Shown here piece after piece: positions 35,113-42,833 of a DNA stretch of 53,402 nt. Made by a program: the position numbers and the translations under genes. Each line of letters starts with the position of its first letter. Position 1 is the stretch's first letter. The notes beneath the pieces are model-generated. The model saw only the letters and a list, made by a program, of their open reading frames with translations, ran no database searches and was not told where the DNA came from. This DNA is from JBBDSV01 sp040904785 (GTDB lineage Bacteria; Actinomycetota; Nitriliruptoria; Nitriliruptorales; Nitriliruptoraceae), in assembly GCA_040904785.1 (NCBI GenBank), contig JBBDSV010000012.1, positions 1 through 53,402 on the forward strand. The letters run 5' to 3'.

Positions 35113-36294
35113 ATGGCCGATCGACACCAGGACCCGATTGCGCGGGCAGCCGTGCGGTTCGTTGGGCTGCCGACCAGCGTGCACGCGCTGGTCATCGTCG
35201 TGCTCCTCGGATTGTCGTGGGTCATCGTGTATGCGGCCGGCGGGACGCGCACCGCATTCCCCCATGTCTTCTACTTCCCGATCGTTTTCGCGGCGCTGCC
35301 GTTCGGGGTCACCGGCGGCGCGATCGCGGCGGTCGCCGCAACTGTGCTGTGCGGACCGGTCATGCCGCTGGACGTCGCCACCGGCGAGACACAGGCGGTT
35401 GCGAACTGGCTCATTCGCGGCGGGTTCTTCCTCGCCGTCGGTATCGCCTCGGGCGTGTCGACGGCGACCCTGCAACGCCGGTTCGCCGTCGGGCTGAACG
35501 AACAGCTCGCCCATGAACTCGCGCTCGCCGTGGACACCCGTGCCGTGAGCGACGACGGTGAGTGGAACGAGCGGGTTCGTGACGTGCTCGATCATGGCCG
35601 TTTCCACCCAGTGTTCCAGCCGATCTATGCGCTCGATGATGGTCGACTTCTCGCCGTCGAGGCGCTCACGCGGTTTGACGCCGAGCCGCAACAGCCGCCG
35701 AATGTGTGGTTCACCCACGCTGCTCACGCCGGGCTGGGAATCGAGCTCGAACTCGCGGCGATTGACGCCGCGCTCGCGGCCAGCCGCACGCTTCCCGACG
35801 GCGTCGCGTTGACGTTCAACGCGTCACCGGCGACGCTCGGCGGGCCGCGGCTCGCCGAGGTCATCGCGCCCTACTCGGCGCGGCGCCTCATCGCCGAGGT
35901 AACCGAACATGCAATCGTCGACGACTATCCCGCCCTGGCGCTTGCCGTCGGTGAGCTTCGCCGTGCTGGCGTCGCGATCGCGGTCGACGACACCGGCGCT
36001 GGGTTTGCCAGCCTGCGGCACATCGTGCGGCTCAAACCCGACTACATCAAGCTGGACACGAGCCTGACGCAAAATCTCCAGAACGACCCGGTGCGGCGTC
36101 CGCTCGCCGAGAGTCTGGTGCAGTTTGCGCGGCGGACGAACACGTCGATCATCGTCGAGGGCATCGAGACGTCGGCGGATTTGTCGACGTGGCGAGGGCT
36201 TCGTGCCCATGCGGGCCAGGGATTCTACCTCGGGTATCCCGACGGTCTGCCGGTCGCGCGACGCGCCGGCGCGATCAATGGGAAGGGCCGGTGA
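35113..36294 (+). CDS. Membrane-bound EAL-domain c-di-GMP phosphodiesterase
   Basis: A 393-residue protein. The N-terminal part (about 22-130) has about four hydrophobic helices that form a membrane sensor of MASE-like layout. The EAL domain (about 158-390) keeps the catalytic residues: the Glu of VEALTRFD, the Asn in TFNASP, the Glu in AEVTEHA, the Asp pair in DDTGAGFASL, Lys/Asp in IKLDTSL, the Glu in VEGIETS and the Gln in QGFYLG. It should hydrolyse cyclic di-GMP. There is no GGDEF domain. ATG 35113 follows GAGGAGAG. The last 20 bp overlap the convergent arsM gene. Confidence 0.88.
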   Translation: MADRHQDPIARAAVRFVGLPTSVHALVIVVLLGLSWVIVYAAGGTRTAFPHVFYFPIVFAALPFGVTGGAIAAVAATVLCGPVMPLDVATGETQAVANWLIRGGFFLAVGIASGVSTATLQRRFAVGLNEQLAHELALAVDTRAVSDDGEWNERVRDVLDHGRFHPVFQPIYALDDGRLLAVEALTRFDAEPQQPPNVWFTHAAHAGLGIELELAAIDAALAASRTLPDGVALTFNASPATLGGPRLAEVIAPYSARRLIAEVTEHAIVDDYPALALAVGELRRAGVAIAVDDTGAGFASLRHIVRLKPDYIKLDTSLTQNLQNDPVRRPLAESLVQFARRTNTSIIVEGIETSADLSTWRGLRAHAGQGFYLGYPDGLPVARRAGAINGKGR

Positions 36295-37114
36295 CCGGTG
36301 CGCGTTGACTCACCCGGAGTTCGGTCCCCGACGGTTTGACCGCGCGGATAATCGCCGCATGCATCGCCGGTGCCACTTCATGGGTGATTTCGACCGACGG
36401 TTGGGCGAATCCCGCTGCCACGAGTCCCTCGAGATACTCCGTGCGGGACAGGGCACCGGCGATGCAACCGACAAAGCTGCCGCGCTGGGCACGTTCGTGG
36501 GGTCCGAGGTGGTCTTCGGCGATCACATCCGAGATGCCAATACGTCCGCCCGGGGTGAGGACGCGAAAGATCTCGGCGAGTACCGCCGATTTGTCGGTGG
36601 AGAGATTGATCACGCAGTTCGAAATGACCACGTCGACCGACGCATCGTCGAGCGGGATCTCTTCGATCGTCCCGTGCAGAAACTGCACGTTCGTCGCTCC
36701 GTCACGAGCGGCATTCTCCCGTGCGAGCTCGAGCATTTCGTCCGTCATGTCCACGCCGTAGACGAACCCGTCACGACCGACCCGGCGGGCGGAGAGGAGG
36801 ACGTCGAGGCCTGCGCCCGACCCGAGGTCGAGCACACGTTCGCCCGGTGCCAATTCGGCGATCGCCGTCGGGTTCCCGCATCCCCAACTGTCGACGAGCT
36901 GCTCATCGTCGATGCTGTCGCCGTAGAGCGCCGCACCGAATCGTGGGGGAGCGTTGTGCGCCGTTCCGGCGCAACATCCTCCATCGTTGTCACGCGGTTC
37001 CAGTTGCGGCAGCACGCGCCGCTGGCGCATGCGCGCCGCGTTGGCGGCATTGGCATAGTTGGCGCGAACGGACGCGCGCAGGTCAACGTTGTTCGCCTCG
37101 CTACCGACGGTCAT
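36275..37114 (-). CDS. arsM: Arsenite methyltransferase ArsM
   Basis: A 279-residue SAM-dependent methyltransferase that turns As(III) into methylated arsenicals, which are volatile or exported. The SAM site is VLDLGSGAGLDVLLSARRVG, then YGVDMTDEMLELAR. The arsenic-binding cysteines expected of ArsM are present: a CC pair in GGCCAGTAHN near the N-terminus, the Cys in SNCVINLS, and the Cys in FVGCIAGAL. ATG 37114 is chosen; longer frames upstream run through the promoter of arsR. It diverges from arsR with an AT-rich operator between, so arsenite probably induces it. The 3' end overlaps the EAL gene by 20 bp. Confidence 0.93.
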   Translation of the reverse strand: MTVGSEANNVDLRASVRANYANAANAARMRQRRVLPQLEPRDNDGGCCAGTAHNAPPRFGAALYGDSIDDEQLVDSWGCGNPTAIAELAPGERVLDLGSGAGLDVLLSARRVGRDGFVYGVDMTDEMLELARENAARDGATNVQFLHGTIEEIPLDDASVDVVISNCVINLSTDKSAVLAEIFRVLTPGGRIGISDVIAEDHLGPHERAQRGSFVGCIAGALSRTEYLEGLVAAGFAQPSVEITHEVAPAMHAAIIRAVKPSGTELRVSQRAPVTGPSH

Positions 37115-37157
37115 GTGCTGGCCTTTCGTCACCGTGTCACATCGATGGATATCAATG

Positions 37158-37175
37158 TATCGACGTTTGTCAATA
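37158..37175. promoter_or_regulatory. Putative ArsR operator between arsM and arsR
   Basis: TATCGAC (37158-37164) and GTCAATA (37169-37175) form a 7-bp inverted repeat with one mismatch and a GTTT spacer. It lies in the only AT-rich patch between the divergent genes (37141-37185), 20 bp before the arsR start. This is the position and type expected for ArsR/SmtB autoregulation of arsM and arsR together. Confidence 0.5.
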
Positions 37176-37194
37176 TGTATGGCAGACTCGGGCC

Positions 37195-37593
37195 ATGACG
37201 ACACACACGTTGCCGATCGCTGCGCCGGTTCTGCCGTGCTGCGAACCGGTGGTTCATGGGGAAATCGATGCGGCCTCGGCAACCGTGCTCGCGCAGGTAT
37301 TCCGCGCACTCGGCGACCCGACGCGCCTTCGTCTCCTGTCACTGATCGCGACGCAGCCCGATGCTCAGGCGTGTGTCTGCGATCTGACTGCCGCCGTTGG
37401 CTTGAAGCAGCCGACGGTGTCGCACCACATGAAGCAACTCGTTGGCGCCGGGCTCGTCGTGCGGGAACAACGGGGCAAATGGGCGTACTACCGCGTGCGC
37501 GAAGAGACACTCGAAGTCTTGCGCGATGCATTGCGGCCGTCGGCGGGGGAGGCCGACATCAGCGCGTTGCACGAGGGGAAGTCGATGCGCTAA
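37195..37593 (+). CDS. arsR: ArsR-family arsenite-responsive repressor
   Basis: A 132-residue winged-helix repressor that leaves DNA on binding As(III). The helix-turn-helix is DLTAAVGLKQPTVSHHMKQLVGAGLV, followed by the wing REQRGKWAYYRV. Metal-binding cysteines are in ACVCDL (the classic CVC motif of the recognition-helix region), and an N-terminal CC (VLPCCEPV) could also ligate arsenic. The ATG at 37195 begins just after the AT-rich operator. It diverges from arsM and is followed by the spermidine-synthase-like gene 39 nt downstream. Confidence 0.92.
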   Translation: MTTHTLPIAAPVLPCCEPVVHGEIDAASATVLAQVFRALGDPTRLRLLSLIATQPDAQACVCDLTAAVGLKQPTVSHHMKQLVGAGLVVREQRGKWAYYRVREETLEVLRDALRPSAGEADISALHEGKSMR

Positions 37594-37632
37594 CGACCGT
37601 CTCTGCGGTTCGCGCGCTGACGCGGCTCGGAT

Positions 37633-38385
37633 ATGGTCCGGCCACTGATCGCCCTCGGACACGGGGACACCGTGAGTGCACTGTTCGAGGAACTGGCAAG
37701 TGCGGCAACCGTGATGGGCGAACTCAGCCTGCGGCGGCGTCGCGAGCCGACACGTGGTGTCGATGTCTTCGAGGTCAAGCTCGGCGACGAGTACCTCATG
37801 TCGAGCCTGTTCACCGTCGCCGAAATCGAGCTCGCCCGGCGGGCGCTGGCTCGACTCGACGATCGCCCGCTCAGGGTCGTCGTCGGCGGGCTCGGGCTCG
37901 GGTACACGGCCCGTGCCGTGCTCGAAGATGCCCGTGTCTCGGAGCTCGTGGTGGTCGAAGCACTAGCGCCGGTGATCGAATGGCACGAATCATTGATGCT
38001 CCCGGAATCGCCGAAACTTGCCGGCGATGAGCGCTGCCGGTTCGTGCATGCCGACTTCTTTGCGTTGGTGCGCGCCGGGCACGGCTTCGACCCGCATGGG
38101 TCTTCGTTGCGCGTGGACGCGGTGCTCGTCGACATCGACCACACACCCACGCATGTGCTTGACGCGTCACATGCGGACTTCTACACCGATGCGGGGCTGC
38201 GGCGTCTTCGCGACGTGCTGCGCCCAGGTGGTGTATTCGGCCTCTGGTCGGACGATCCGCCGGACGAAGCGTTCCTGCAGCAGTTGGCGGGCGTGTTCAG
38301 CGAGTCGCACGCAGAAGTGGTCGAATTCGACAACTTCTTGATCAATGGAACGTCGGCGAACACGGTCTACATCGCGTTGCGATGA
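37633..38385 (+). CDS. Spermidine-synthase-like methyltransferase-fold protein
   Basis: A 250-residue protein of the polyamine aminopropyltransferase / class I methyltransferase fold. RVVVGGLGLGYTARAVL (about 77-93) is the nucleotide-binding loop, VVVEALAPVIEWHES the acidic strand-end motif, and VDAVLVDIDHTPTHVL the catalytic strand. The region before the fold (FEVKLGDEYLMSSLFTVAE) matches the beta-sheet lid. True spermidine synthase has conserved GxGxG and DAxD substrate residues that are only partly kept here, so the substrate may differ. It follows arsR by 39 nt and may be co-transcribed with it. Role in arsenic metabolism is only suggested by position. GTG 37672 is an alternative start. 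Confidence 0.75.
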   Translation: MVRPLIALGHGDTVSALFEELASAATVMGELSLRRRREPTRGVDVFEVKLGDEYLMSSLFTVAEIELARRALARLDDRPLRVVVGGLGLGYTARAVLEDARVSELVVVEALAPVIEWHESLMLPESPKLAGDERCRFVHADFFALVRAGHGFDPHGSSLRVDAVLVDIDHTPTHVLDASHADFYTDAGLRRLRDVLRPGGVFGLWSDDPPDEAFLQQLAGVFSESHAEVVEFDNFLINGTSANTVYIALR

Positions 38386-38396
38386 CGTGATTGCGT

Positions 38397-38413
38397 CGTC
38401 GGCTTCGCCGACG
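38397..38413. terminator. Bidirectional terminator hairpin between convergent genes
   Basis: CGTCGGC (38397-38403), a TTC loop, and the exact complement GCCGACG (38407-38413). It lies between the convergent ends of the spermidine-synthase-like gene and the minus-strand arsR, so it can serve both. Confidence 0.55.
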
Positions 38414-38436
38414 TGGGTGCGGCGAGAAACGCACGA

Positions 38437-38760
38437 TCAGTCGCACGGCAGCCGTCGACGTCCGGCCTCGCTGGCCCGCCGTGCGACGTCGCCAAGGGCT
38501 TCGGCGAGCACCCGCAGGCCTTCGGGATCCAATTCGTAGTAGGTGTAGCGGCCTACGGCCTCGGAACGGACCCAGCCAGCCTCGCGCAATGCCTTGAGGT
38601 GGTACGACACCGTCGGCTGCGTCGCGCCGGTCGCGTCGACGAGGTGACAGGTACACAGCTGTTCGTCGGCCAAGAGCGTGATGATCCGGCGGCGCAGCGG
38701 GTCGGCGAGCAGTGCCACCGGCTCGAGGCGTTCGTCTGGGGCAGCGACGGTTGCGTTCAC
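38437..38760 (-). CDS. ArsR-family regulator following acr3
   Basis: A 107-residue ArsR/SmtB repressor. The core is PLRRRIITLLADEQLCTCHLVDATGATQPTVSYHLKALREAGWV, followed by the wing SEAVGRYTYYELDPEGL. The LCTCHL cysteine pair matches the As(III)-sensing CxC site of ArsR. The start is GTG 38760, whose GTGA overlaps the acr3 stop by 4 bp, so it is translated from the acr3 message. The longer frame upstream would run antisense-free through acr3 and is not used. It probably represses the acr3 / arsR-arsC divergent promoter. Confidence 0.9.
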   Translation of the reverse strand: MNATVAAPDERLEPVALLADPLRRRIITLLADEQLCTCHLVDATGATQPTVSYHLKALREAGWVRSEAVGRYTYYELDPEGLRVLAEALGDVARRASEAGRRRLPCD

Positions 38761-39863
38761 CGGCCACGCACCTGAACAGGGGCCGTTTCGCCGTAGAACC
38801 GCCGGCGTGCCCACAGCGAGACGTAGACCAGCCCGACAAGCGCCGGCACCTCGATCAGTGGACCGACGACTCCGGCGAGGGCTTGTCCAGATGTTGCGCC
38901 GAACACGCCGATCGCGACCGCAATCGCGAGTTCGAAATTGTTTCCCGCCGCGGTGAACGACAGGGTTGCGTTGCGCTCGTAGCCCAGTCCGATGCGCTTT
39001 CCGACGACAAAGGAGACGCCGAACATCAGTGCGAAGTAAACCAGCAGCGGAACGGCGATTCGTCCGACATCGAGTGGCCGCGAAGTGATCTGCTCGCCTT
39101 GGAGTGCGAACAGCATCACGACGGTGGCGAGCAGCCCGTACAGCGCCCATGGCCCAATGCGCGGCAGGAAGGTCCCCTCATACCACTCGCGGCCCTTGCG
39201 TTTCTCACCGAGCGTGCGCGAGAGATAGCCGGCAAGCAGCGGTACGCCCAGGAACACCAGAACGGCTTGGGTGATTTGCCACAGGGACACGTCCAGCGCC
39301 TGCTGTTCGAGGCCAAGCCAGCCGGGCAGTACGGAGAGGTAGAAGTAGCCGAGCAACGAGTATGCCGCAATCTGGAATACCGAGTTGATCGCGACCAGCA
39401 CGGCTGCAGCATCGGTGTCCCCGCAAGCCAGATCATTCCAGATGAGCACCATCGCAATGCAGCGGGCGAGCCCAACGATGATCAATCCGGTGCGGTACTC
39501 GGGCAGGTCCGGGAGGAACGTCCAGGCGAGTGCGAACATCAACGCGGGTCCGACGAGCCAGTTCAGTACGAGCGAGGTGATGAGCAATCGTCGGTCGGCG
39601 GTCACATCCCGAAGCTGCCCGTAGCGGACCTTGGCCAGCGGCGGGTACATCATCACCAACAGCCCAATGGCGATCGGCAGCGAAACCGTGTCGATCTCCA
39701 GCGCCTCGAGCGCATCGCTCACGCCGGGGATCAGGCGTCCGAGCAGCAGGCCACCCAACATGGCGGCCCCGATCCAGACCGGAAGGAACCGGTCCAGCAG
39801 CGAGAGCTTGTCCAGCACCGCAGCATCGCGTGCGTCGACGGGCGGGGGAGTGACAGGTTGCAT
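38757..39863 (-). CDS. acr3: Arsenite efflux transporter ACR3
   Basis: A 368-residue membrane protein with ten hydrophobic helices that exports As(III). The family signature is clear: VMMYPPLAKVRYGQL, TGLIIVGLARCIAMVLIWNDLA with the conserved C135, NSVFQIAAYSLLGYFYL, and NATLSFTAAGNNFELAIAVAIGVFG. It belongs to the bacterial ACR3 group common in actinobacteria. ATG 39863. It is transcribed with the ArsR regulator after it and diverges from the ArsR-ArsC fusion gene with 134 nt between. A fragment of a second acr3 lies at 45840-45935. Confidence 0.95.
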   Translation of the reverse strand: MQPVTPPPVDARDAAVLDKLSLLDRFLPVWIGAAMLGGLLLGRLIPGVSDALEALEIDTVSLPIAIGLLVMMYPPLAKVRYGQLRDVTADRRLLITSLVLNWLVGPALMFALAWTFLPDLPEYRTGLIIVGLARCIAMVLIWNDLACGDTDAAAVLVAINSVFQIAAYSLLGYFYLSVLPGWLGLEQQALDVSLWQITQAVLVFLGVPLLAGYLSRTLGEKRKGREWYEGTFLPRIGPWALYGLLATVVMLFALQGEQITSRPLDVGRIAVPLLVYFALMFGVSFVVGKRIGLGYERNATLSFTAAGNNFELAIAVAIGVFGATSGQALAGVVGPLIEVPALVGLVYVSLWARRRFYGETAPVQVRGR

Positions 39864-39885
39864 CAGCGGGTCCGGTGGTCGAACG

Positions 39886-39909
39886 TGACATCAAGTTAGA
39901 TGGATGTTA
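39886..39909. promoter_or_regulatory. Putative operator between acr3 and the arsR-arsC fusion gene
   Basis: TGACATC (39886-39892) and GATGTTA (39903-39909) form an inverted repeat with one mismatch and a 10-nt spacer, close to the acr3 start (39863). It could serve ArsR control of the divergent pair. No other strong dyad lies in the 134-nt spacer. Confidence 0.4.
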
Positions 39910-39997
39910 TCAACCGCGGTCGATGTCAGTGGCCGGCGCGGGCGGCCATATGTGCCCGATGCTGAGACTGCACAGATGAGCTACGATTCACTCAATC

Positions 39998-40678
39998 GTG
40001 ACTGACCCATCTGTGTCTCTCAAGGATCGCGCAGCGCTCCATCACGCGTTGGGTGAGCCGACGCGCCTACGTATCGTTGACACATTGCAGCTCTCCGATC
40101 GTTCTCCCGTGGAGCTCATCGAACTTGCTGGCGTCTCGACCAACCTGCTCGCGTTCCACCTCAATGTGCTCGAGGATGCCGGCTTGATCGCGCGTGGTCC
40201 CTCGCAGGGCGATGCGCGGCGCCGGTACGTCCGACTCTGCCCTGAACGGATCGCGCTGCTGAGCGATCCACAACCGCTGTCCCCACCTCCGCGCAATGTG
40301 CTGTTCGTCTGCACGGCCAACTCCGCCCGATCTCCACTGGCTGCGTTCTTGTGGCACGCCTACACCGGGCTGCCCGCACTGTCGGCTGGAACGCATCCTG
40401 CCGAACAGGTGCACCCCGAGGCGATCGCGGTCGCGCGCTCACACGGCCTGGACCTGAGCGGTGTGACTCCGCGTCGCCACGACGATCTCGGCATCACACC
40501 GGACTTGGTCGTCTCGGTGTGCGACCGGGCGCACGAAGCCACTCTCGACGTCAACGTGCGGCAGCTGCACTGGTCCGTTCCCGACCCCATAGGTGGCGGA
40601 CCCGCGGAGTTCTCCCGCACGTACGATCTGCTCACCGAACGCATTGAACGCTTGGCTCACGCTGTCGTGGTCGCCTGA
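39998..40678 (+). CDS. ArsR - LMW-PTP-type ArsC fusion
   Basis: A 226-residue fusion. The N-terminal 95 residues are an ArsR-like winged helix (ALGEPTRLRIVDTL, SPVELIELAGVSTNLLAFHLNVLEDAGLI); it lacks the CxC arsenic site, so sensing may differ. Residues about 98-226 are a low-molecular-weight phosphatase fold with the CX5R loop CTANSARSP (C105, R111), VSVCDRAHE and HWSVPDP in the place of the DP motif. Such fusions are known in actinobacterial arsenic loci. The start is GTG 39998. It diverges from acr3 and is followed by a stand-alone arsC 117 nt later. Whether the domain reduces arsenate or only senses it is not clear. Confidence 0.9.
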   Translation: MTDPSVSLKDRAALHHALGEPTRLRIVDTLQLSDRSPVELIELAGVSTNLLAFHLNVLEDAGLIARGPSQGDARRRYVRLCPERIALLSDPQPLSPPPRNVLFVCTANSARSPLAAFLWHAYTGLPALSAGTHPAEQVHPEAIAVARSHGLDLSGVTPRRHDDLGITPDLVVSVCDRAHEATLDVNVRQLHWSVPDPIGGGPAEFSRTYDLLTERIERLAHAVVVA

Positions 40679-40795
40679 AGCGATGGGGATTACTGATGGC
40701 CGTCGCGAGCAGCACAGGCGAGAAGCGATGCTCGCGCGGTTCGTCGACCGCCCCGCGAATGGCTCATGGAAGTTCGCGACGACGAAGGAGGCCTC

Positions 40796-41212
40796 GTGAC
40801 GGCGGAACCGACCGTGCTGTTCTTGTGTGTGCACAACGCCGGCCGTTCGCAGATGGCCGCAGGTTGGCTGCAGCACCTCGCCGGCGATCGGGTTGATGTG
40901 CTCTCGGCCGGCTCCGAGCCGGCGGAGCACGTGAACCCCGTTGCGGTCGAGGCGATGGCGGAAGTTGGTATCGACATCGGCGGATCCCAGCCCAAGCGCT
41001 GGACCGACGAGGCGCTCGAAGCGACCGACGTCGTTGTCACGATGGGCTGTGGCGACGCCTGCCCGGTCCTGCCCGGCAAGCGCTACCTCGACTGGGACCT
41101 TGAGGACCCCGCAGGAAAGGGTGTCGACGGGGTACGCCCGATACGCGACGAGATTCGCCACCGCGTCGAAGACCTCGTGGCCGAGCTTGGCATCCAACCG
41201 GACGGGAGTTGA
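40796..41212 (+). CDS. arsC: Arsenate reductase ArsC, LMW-PTP type
   Basis: A 138-residue cytoplasmic arsenate reductase giving As(III) for ACR3 export. The nucleophile C11 lies in FLCVHNAGRSQMAAG (CX5R with R17). The later cysteines C85 and C89 in TMGCGDACPVLPG are the resolving pair expected in actinobacterial enzymes that use thioredoxin- or mycothiol-linked electrons. GKRYLDWDLEDPAGK is the substrate loop. Start GTG 40796 is fixed by AAGGAGG 5 nt upstream; the longer ATG 40766 lacks one. A paralog with about 80% identity by eye is at 44857. Confidence 0.93.
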   Translation: MTAEPTVLFLCVHNAGRSQMAAGWLQHLAGDRVDVLSAGSEPAEHVNPVAVEAMAEVGIDIGGSQPKRWTDEALEATDVVVTMGCGDACPVLPGKRYLDWDLEDPAGKGVDGVRPIRDEIRHRVEDLVAELGIQPDGS

Positions 41213-41229
41213 ACCTGGGCTCGGTTGTC

Positions 41230-41244
41230 ACGCCGAACCGGCGT
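41230..41244 (+). terminator. Weak hairpin after arsC
   Basis: ACGCCG (41230-41235), loop AAC, and the complement CGGCGT (41239-41244), 17 nt after the arsC stop. A larger imperfect pairing with 41254-41261 may extend it. No T tract. Possible terminator of the arsR-arsC / arsC message. Confidence 0.4.
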
Positions 41245-41307
41245 CGGTTGTGTGGCGTCACCTCGCTCAGCGGATGGACATGGTCGCGCGAAGTGTCGGT
41301 TTTCGAA

Positions 41308-41352
41308 GGTGGTCAGGGGCGGGATCGAACCGCCGACACCACGATTTTCAGG
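41308..41352 (-). other. Orphan 3' half of tRNA-Phe, probable attachment-site scar
   Basis: On the minus strand this reads CCTGAAAATCG, then a T arm GGCGG-TTCGATC-CCGCC, an acceptor 3' strand CCTGACC, discriminator A and CC. It matches the 3' half of a tRNA-Phe(GAA) from the anticodon loop (CTGAAAA) to the 3' end. No matching 5' half, D arm or paired acceptor strand exists on the other side (41353-41400), so it cannot be a working tRNA. Half-tRNA copies mark att sites of integrative elements. By orientation, the island would extend to the right, with the intact tRNA-Phe beyond the window. Confidence 0.7.
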
Positions 41353-41505
41353 TACGCGGTTTGACGCGAACTGAGTGGACTGCGTCGAACTGAGCGAATT
41401 GGCGGTCGCTGAGGCAATTGTCGGCTGGACGGATTTGGACGGGGCTGGCTGCCGTCAAGTCGGCTCTCGATCCAGGACGCTCTTGTGCTTCACGCACCCG
41501 GTGGG
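41353..41505. other. Non-coding stretch between the tRNA-Phe remnant and mobA
   Basis: About 150 nt with short imperfect repeats of a GCGAACTGAG/GTCGAACTGAG type (41376-41396) and no coding frame with a start and ribosome site. It has no integrase, and is probably the decayed border of the integrated element. Confidence 0.4.
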
Positions 41506-42132
41506 TCACCGCGGCCGCCGTTCGTGCGGAGGGTCGTCGGAAGATTCGCTCGCGCGGTGGAGTTCCTCGGGCGTGTCGAGATCGGTGGCTGTCTTGCCCT
41601 CCGGGTCTAGTGCGACCCAATCCGCCACCGCAAGGATGTCGACCGGCAGATGGTCGATCAGTGACATGGCACGGCGCTCACCGCTGTCGAGCAGGTGTCC
41701 CAGCGCGGGACGCGCTGAGGCACGCCAGGCGCCGATCAGGGGCTGTGGGCCGCTGGTCGTTCCCAAGATGACGGACAGGCGGTCCGGCTCGGCGACGAGT
41801 CGGTCCACCAGCAACGCCAGCACGGCGGACGACAGCCAGGGATGGTCCACTGCCACCACGATCACGAACTCGTGGCGAGCGGTCACGAGCGCCGTTTCGA
41901 TGCCGGCGACCGGGCCGTGATCGCGTCGCAGGTCCGCGAACACCGGTACCGGAGTGCCACGATGCCCGGCTTCTCCGACCACGAAGACCTCGTCGGCGAC
42001 CGGGCGAAGAGCGTCTATGGCACGGACCACCATCGGTACACCCGCGACGGGCACCCAGCGCTTGTCCGTCCCCATCCGCCGCGACTTTCCGCCGGCGAGC
42101 ACCGCGCCGGAGAGGGGAAAGCGACAAGGCAT
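41506..42132 (-). CDS. mobA: Molybdenum cofactor guanylyltransferase MobA
   Basis: A 208-residue nucleotidyltransferase that adds GMP to molybdopterin, giving the MGD cofactor of DMSO-reductase-type enzymes. The signature is LSGAVLAGGKSRRMGTDKRW (N-terminal GTP loop), with VFVVGEAG, the metal-binding DHPWLSSAVL and PLIGAWRASARPAL. ATG 42132 has GAGGA 5 nt upstream; an earlier in-frame ATG at 42162 lacks one. It lies in the candidate island, 4 kb from a Mo-bisMGD oxidoreductase that needs this cofactor. It diverges from a DUF6457 gene, a known MobA companion. Confidence 0.92.
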   Translation of the reverse strand: MPCRFPLSGAVLAGGKSRRMGTDKRWVPVAGVPMVVRAIDALRPVADEVFVVGEAGHRGTPVPVFADLRRDHGPVAGIETALVTARHEFVIVVAVDHPWLSSAVLALLVDRLVAEPDRLSVILGTTSGPQPLIGAWRASARPALGHLLDSGERRAMSLIDHLPVDILAVADWVALDPEGKTATDLDTPEELHRASESSDDPPHERRPR

Positions 42133-42199
42133 GGCATTCCTCGTCCACGGGGTGCGGGTCACAGCGTATTCTGCCGGCCAGCGACCGGAGATTCGTCTG

Positions 42200-42436
42200 A
42201 TGGATCCTGAGGCATGGTTTCAGCGATTGGCCGAAGAAGGACTCGAGGTCAACCTCGAAGACGAGGTGCAGGCGTTGCTCCTCGACCTCGCGCGGATCGC
42301 CGCGCATTCGAGCGAACGGTGGACCGCGCCGCTGTCGACCTGGGTCGCGGGGATCTCCTTCGCTCAACTGCCCCGTGAGCAACGCACGGAGCAACTTCGC
42401 GCCCTGGTCGCGTCGCTCGACACGGACCCGGCGTGA
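42200..42436 (+). CDS. DUF6457 small protein, MobA companion
   Basis: A 78-residue, all-helical protein: MDPEAWFQRLAEEGLEVN, then VQALLLDLARIAAHSSERWTAPLSTWVAGISFA. This is the pattern of DUF6457, a module found fused to or beside MobA in actinobacteria, function unknown. ATG 42200 has GGAG at about 9 nt; ATG 42131 in the same frame would add 23 residues but overlaps the mobA start. The position, back-to-back with mobA, supports a role in molybdenum cofactor use. Confidence 0.75.
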   Translation: MDPEAWFQRLAEEGLEVNLEDEVQALLLDLARIAAHSSERWTAPLSTWVAGISFAQLPREQRTEQLRALVASLDTDPA

Positions 42437-42527
42437 GAGTTGCCGGCCGACTGCCCCTTTCGCAACATGGTGAGATGCCCCGTCCGGAACCGGCGCCCGA
42501 ACGGGTGCAGACTCACGTCTTCGCTGA

Positions 42528-42546
42528 CGTCCCGGCGGCTGGGACG
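42528..42546. terminator. Hairpin between the DUF6457 gene and the thioredoxin-like gene
   Basis: CGTCCC (42528-42533) and GGGACG (42541-42546) enclose a 7-nt loop; a second hairpin, GCGCCC/GGGTGC, lies at 42493-42508. They occupy the 129-nt space between two convergent genes, where terminators are expected. Confidence 0.4.
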
Positions 42547-42565
42547 ACGAACGGCTCCGGATGCG

Positions 42566-42799
42566 TCAAGCCTCGAGAAGTTGGCTGAGCTGTCTGACGC
42601 TCGGTACGCGGCCGCTGATGACGACCTTGCCGTCGACGACGAGGCCCGGGGTGGACATGATGCCGTAGCTCATGATCTGGGCGGTGTCGGTGACCTTCTC
42701 GATGGTCGCGTCCTTGCCGAGTTGGGTGAGTGCATCGCGTGTGCGGTTCTCGAGGGTGACGCAGTTGTTGCAGCCGGGTCCGAGCACCTTGATGTCCAT
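42566..42799 (-). CDS. Small thioredoxin-fold protein (redox-active disulfide type)
   Basis: A 77-residue thioredoxin-fold protein with the redox pair in GPGCNNCVTLE (C10-x2-C13) and the cis-Pro in MSTPGLVVDGKVV. It is the minimal archaeal/bacterial type usually paired with DUF318/ArsP-type permeases, as here: the permease gene ends 34 nt upstream. The proteins may exchange thiols with a metal(loid) substrate. ATG 42799 is preceded by AAAGGAA. It is the last gene of the arsR-arsP-trx operon. Confidence 0.88.
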   Translation of the reverse strand: MDIKVLGPGCNNCVTLENRTRDALTQLGKDATIEKVTDTAQIMSYGIMSTPGLVVDGKVVISGRVPSVRQLSQLLEA

Positions 42800-42833
42800 G
42801 GTCCGTTCCTTTCGGGTGGGTGATGGTCGCCGG

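Noticed and set aside
41308..41352. A functional tRNA gene
   Set aside because: No D arm or 5' acceptor strand can be paired with it in the flanking bases; only the 3' half is present.
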